A DNA stretch of 64,000 bases. Source: Streptomyces sp. NRRL F-6676 (GTDB lineage Bacteria > Actinomycetota > Actinomycetes > Streptomycetales > Streptomycetaceae). The translations under genes were made by a program, and so were the position numbers. A model generated the notes under the pieces. It saw nothing but the letters and a program-made list of their open reading frames with translations, was not told the origin of the DNA and ran no database searches. Positions 60,962-64,000 of the stretch are shown one piece after another (the first letter of the stretch is position 1; each line of letters begins with the position of its first letter). Location: assembly GCF_000725625.1 (NCBI RefSeq), contig NZ_JOHS01000009.1, forward strand, positions 1 through 64,000, in the 5' to 3' direction.

Positions 60962-63370
60962 ATGGCGGGGCTTTCTACCCCTCAGCAGTTCGACCACCCC
61001 ATCAACCTCGCCGGTGCGGTGCTGACCGACGACAATCGTCTGATCGTCATCGTCATCGGGATCGTCGCGCTCGCGGCGCTCGTGGTCGCCGGAGTCCTGG
61101 TCCGCCAGGTGCTCCGGGCCGGCGAGGGCACCGACAGCATGAAGAAGATCGCGGCGGCGGTCCAGGAGGGCGCCAACGCCTATCTGGCCCGCCAGTTGCG
61201 CACGCTCGGCGTATTCGCCGTGATCGTGTTCTTCCTGCTCATGCTGCTCCCCGCGGACGACTGGAATCAGCGCGCCGGACGGTCGGTGTTCTTCCTGATC
61301 GGCGCGGCGTTCTCGGCGGCCACCGGTTATATCGGCATGTGGCTCGCCGTACGGAGCAATGTGCGGGTCGCCGCGGCGGCGCGCGAGGCGACACCGGCGG
61401 CCGGAGAGCCGGAAAAGGATCTCACCTCCGTCTCGCACAAAGCCATGAAGATCGCTTTCCGCACGGGCGGCGTCGTCGGCATGTTCACGGTGGGGCTCGG
61501 ACTGCTGGGCGCCTCCTGCGTGGTGCTCGTCTACGCCGCCGACGCGCCGAAGGTTCTGGAGGGCTTCGGCCTCGGCGCCGCGCTGATCGCCATGTTCATG
61601 AGGGTCGGCGGCGGCATCTTCACCAAGGCCGCCGACGTCGGCGCCGACCTGGTCGGCAAGGTCGAACAGGGCATCCCGGAGGACGACCCCCGCAACGCCG
61701 CGACCATCGCCGACAACGTGGGCGACAACGTCGGCGACTGCGCGGGCATGGCGGCCGACCTGTTCGAGTCGTACGCCGTCACGCTCGTCGCCGCGCTGAT
61801 CCTCGGCAAGGCCGCCTTCGGCGACGCCGGGCTCGCCTTCCCGCTGATCGTGCCCGCGATCGGCGTCCTCACCGCCATGATCGGCATCTTCGCCGTCGCG
61901 CCGCGCCGCGCCGACCGCAGCGGCATGAGCGCCATCAACCGCGGCTTCTTCATCTCCGCGGTCATCTCGCTGGCGCTGGTGGCCGCGGCCGTCTACGCCT
62001 ACCTGCCGGCGACGTACGCCGACCTCGACGGCGTCGGCGACGCCGCGATCGCGGGCAAGAACGGCGATCCGCGCATCCTCGCGCTCGTCGCCGTGGCCAT
62101 CGGCATCGTGCTCGCGGCCCTCATCCAGCAGCTGACCGGCTACTTCACCGAAACCACCCGGCGCCCCGTACGGGACATCGGCAAGACCTCGCTGACCGGC
62201 CCGGCCACCGTCGTCCTCGCCGGCATCTCCGTCGGCCTGGAGTCGGCCGTCTACACCGGCCTGCTGATCGCGCTCGGCGTCTACGGGGCGTTCCTGCTCG
62301 GCGGCACCTCGATCATGCTGGCGCTGTTCGCGGTGGCGCTGGCCGGCACCGGCCTGCTCACCACGGTCGGTGTGATCGTCGCCATGGACACCTTCGGCCC
62401 GGTCTCCGACAACGCGCAGGGCATCGCCGAGATGTCCGGCGACGTCGAGGGCGCGGGCGCCCAGGTGCTCACCAACCTGGACGCGGTCGGCAACACCACC
62501 AAGGCCATCACCAAGGGCATCGCCATCGCCACCGCCGTCCTCGCCGCCTCCGCGCTGTTCGGGTCGTACCGCGACGCGATCACCACGGGCGCGCAGGACG
62601 TCGGCGAGAAGCTCTCCGGGGAGGGCGCGCCGATGAGCCTGATGATGGACATCTCGCAGCCCAACAACCTCGTCGGGCTCATCGCGGGCGCGGCGGTCGT
62701 CTTCCTCTTCTCGGGGCTGGCGATCAACGCGGTCTCGCGGTCGGCGGGTGCCGTGGTGTACGAGGTGCGGCGGCAGTTCCGGGAGAAGCCCGGGATCATG
62801 AACCACACGGAGACGCCGGAGTACGGCAAGGTCGTCGACATCTGCACCAAGGACGCCCTGCGGGAACTCGCCACGCCCGGGCTGCTCGCCGTGATGGCGC
62901 CCATCTTCATCGGGTTCACGCTCGGCGTCGGCGCGCTCGGCGCGTACCTGGCGGGCGCGATCGGCACCGGCACGCTGATGGCCGTCTTCCTCGCCAACTC
63001 CGGCGGCGCCTGGGACAACGCCAAGAAGCTCGTCGAGGACGGCCACCACGGCGGCAAGGGCAGCGAGGCGCACGCCGCGACGGTCATCGGCGACACCGTC
63101 GGTGACCCGTTCAAGGACACCGCGGGTCCGGCCATCAACCCGCTGCTGAAGGTGATGAACCTGGTGGCGCTGCTCATCGCGCCGGCGGTCATCAAGTTCT
63201 CCTACGGCGACGACAAGAACATCGGCGTACGGGTGGTCATCGCGCTGCTCTCCCTGCTGGTGATCGTCGTCGCGGTCTACGTCTCCAAGCGGCGCGGCAT
63301 CGCGGTCGGGGACGAGGACGAGGGCGCAGAACGGGTGAGCGAAACGGCGGATCCCGCGGTGGTGTCGTAG
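60962..63370 (+). CDS. hppA: H+-translocating membrane pyrophosphatase
   Basis: 802 residues with about sixteen membrane helices. Core motifs: GGGIFTKAADVGADLVGKVE, IPEDDPRNAATIADNVGDNVGD, and the late GDTVGDPFKDTAGPAINPL. The segment GNTTKAITKG has Lys where potassium-dependent enzymes have Ala, so this is the K+-independent, proton-pumping type. It hydrolyses pyrophosphate and exports protons. The C-terminal tail is acidic. AAGGAGG lies five bases before the ATG. Located right after bldG and its partner, the conserved order. Confidence 0.96.
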   Translation: MAGLSTPQQFDHPINLAGAVLTDDNRLIVIVIGIVALAALVVAGVLVRQVLRAGEGTDSMKKIAAAVQEGANAYLARQLRTLGVFAVIVFFLLMLLPADDWNQRAGRSVFFLIGAAFSAATGYIGMWLAVRSNVRVAAAAREATPAAGEPEKDLTSVSHKAMKIAFRTGGVVGMFTVGLGLLGASCVVLVYAADAPKVLEGFGLGAALIAMFMRVGGGIFTKAADVGADLVGKVEQGIPEDDPRNAATIADNVGDNVGDCAGMAADLFESYAVTLVAALILGKAAFGDAGLAFPLIVPAIGVLTAMIGIFAVAPRRADRSGMSAINRGFFISAVISLALVAAAVYAYLPATYADLDGVGDAAIAGKNGDPRILALVAVAIGIVLAALIQQLTGYFTETTRRPVRDIGKTSLTGPATVVLAGISVGLESAVYTGLLIALGVYGAFLLGGTSIMLALFAVALAGTGLLTTVGVIVAMDTFGPVSDNAQGIAEMSGDVEGAGAQVLTNLDAVGNTTKAITKGIAIATAVLAASALFGSYRDAITTGAQDVGEKLSGEGAPMSLMMDISQPNNLVGLIAGAAVVFLFSGLAINAVSRSAGAVVYEVRRQFREKPGIMNHTETPEYGKVVDICTKDALRELATPGLLAVMAPIFIGFTLGVGALGAYLAGAIGTGTLMAVFLANSGGAWDNAKKLVEDGHHGGKGSEAHAATVIGDTVGDPFKDTAGPAINPLLKVMNLVALLIAPAVIKFSYGDDKNIGVRVVIALLSLLVIVVAVYVSKRRGIAVGDEDEGAERVSETADPAVVS

Positions 63371-63409
63371 GCGGGACGCACGGACGGCCGCGAGCGGCGG
63401 CCCCAACGG

Positions 63410-63447
63410 ACGGGCGGACGGCGCGCACTGACGTGCCGTCCGCCCGT
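63410..63447. terminator. Terminator after hppA, first of repeated hairpins
   Basis: Thirteen-base arms starting ACGGGCGGACGGC (63410-63422 and 63435-63447). The right half plus loop is then repeated: CGCGCACTGACG-GCCGTCCGCCCGTTGTGCACGG recurs with about a 35-base period to 63520 (three copies, the last degenerate). No gene is seen between 63371 and 63677. Confidence 0.75.
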
Positions 63448-63677
63448 TGTGCACGGCGCGCACTGACGCGCCGTCCGCCCGTTGTGCACGGCGCGCGCCG
63501 GGGTGCCGCCCGCCCGTCGCACGTGTGCGCGCGCCGGTTCGTGAGCCTTCTCTCGCTCCGCGCGGGCGCCCTGGTGCAAATGGCTTCACCGGGGTACATA
63601 ACGGCGGTCCGGCGTCCGGTCGCATTCCGTCCGGCGTGTATGTTCCGGGGCCGGAAGCCATGGAAGGGACCAATCCG

Positions 63678-64000
63678 GTGAACAAGAAGCTCGCTGCCGC
63701 ACTGTCCGGCGGTGCGGTACTGGTAGTGGCGCTCACGGGTTGCAGCGCCGGCGACGACAGCAGCAAGGAACTGGACGCCTGGGCCGAGAAGGTGTGCGAC
63801 GGCGTCCAGCCGCAGGCCAAGAAGATCGAGGCCGCCAACACCGCGATCCAGAAGCAGACGTCGGACAACAGCACGCCGGCCGACGTCCAGAAGACGGACT
63901 CCCAGGCCTTCCAGGACATCTCCGACGCCTACAAGGCGATGGCACAGGCCGTGCAGAAGGCGGGCGCGCCGCCCAACGTCGACAAGGGCGACACCAAGAA
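63678..64000 (+). CDS. Small secreted lipoprotein, 3' end outside window
   Basis: 107 residues visible from GTG (VNKKLAAALSGGAVLVVALTGC), a lipoprotein signal with lipobox L-T-G-C, then SAGDDSSKELDAWAEKVCDGVQPQAKKIE and helical, Gln/Lys-rich sequence. GGAAGGGACC precedes the start. It is anchored to the outer face of the membrane. The later Cys (KVCDGV) may form a disulfide. Function unknown; the position next to hppA is conserved in Streptomyces as far as I recall. Confidence 0.85.
   Translation, partial: MNKKLAAALSGGAVLVVALTGCSAGDDSSKELDAWAEKVCDGVQPQAKKIEAANTAIQKQTSDNSTPADVQKTDSQAFQDISDAYKAMAQAVQKAGAPPNVDKGDTK

Noticed and set aside
60614..63919. 1101-codon minus-strand open frame
   Set aside because: Antisense to the bldG region and the membrane pyrophosphatase, whose motifs are unmistakable.

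Overview
The window is chromosomal DNA of a Streptomyces (high-GC actinomycete). Coding sequence is strongly GC-rich at third positions, GTG starts and 1- or 4-base stop/start overlaps are common, and several developmental regulators specific to the group are present: wblA, bldG with its anti-sigma partner, and a Crp of Streptomyces type. From about 22 kb to the right end the gene order matches, from memory, the conserved core of S. coelicolor running from the PBP/wblA/ArsA genes down to bldG and the proton pyrophosphatase. The left third looks more accessory.

Left block (1-9.0 kb): a truncated two-RCK NAD-binding membrane protein, a small TatA-like protein, and a complete respiratory nitrate reductase operon narGHJI on the minus strand, with tightly overlapping genes. 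The divergent region upstream of narG carries a Crp-type palindrome.

Accessory block (9.3-22.1 kb): a ClC channel whose 3' end runs into a 37-base poly-G tract; a two-gene cassette (HTH protein plus nucleotidyltransferase, AbiE-like) preceded by two giant 38-bp palindromes; an ABC-F ATPase; an oxidoreductase/Old-Yellow-Enzyme/MarR operon with a paired operator; an unusual exonuclease-BRCT-TerD fusion; a GNAT; an orphan tandem SUKH immunity-type protein; and a frameshifted tyrosine-integrase remnant next to tRNA-Pro(CGG), which marks an old integration site.

Core block (22.1-49 kb): Pr6Pr membrane protein, metallophosphoesterase, YqeY, a class A PBP, wblA, two ArsA-like ATPases, DUF4177, RidA, Nudix, a metallo-beta-lactamase-fold hydrolase, crp, nth, CoA-type Nudix, a MarP-like membrane serine protease, alpha/beta hydrolase plus holin-like protein, nhaA, acs with a tiny upstream coupled ORF, a SulP-STAS-carbonic anhydrase fusion and a polysaccharide-deacetylase-like lipoprotein.

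Right block (49-64 kb): a Fic-like protein whose start codon sits inside a perfect palindrome, a HAD phosphatase, a 6C-type small RNA, a seven-gene Tad/Flp secretion operon (TadZ, TadA, TadB, TadC, pilin-like DUF4244, TadE, TadG-like), a MrfA-like helicase, bldG and its anti-sigma partner, the membrane pyrophosphatase and a partial lipoprotein.

A cross-cutting pattern is the repeated presence of short tandem repeats that begin at, or run through, stop codons (7-mer, 10-mer, 17-mer, and a repeat around the tadA stop). The most interesting candidates for new biology are the palindrome-controlled HTH/nucleotidyltransferase cassette beside the poly-G tract and the exonuclease-BRCT-TerD fusion.
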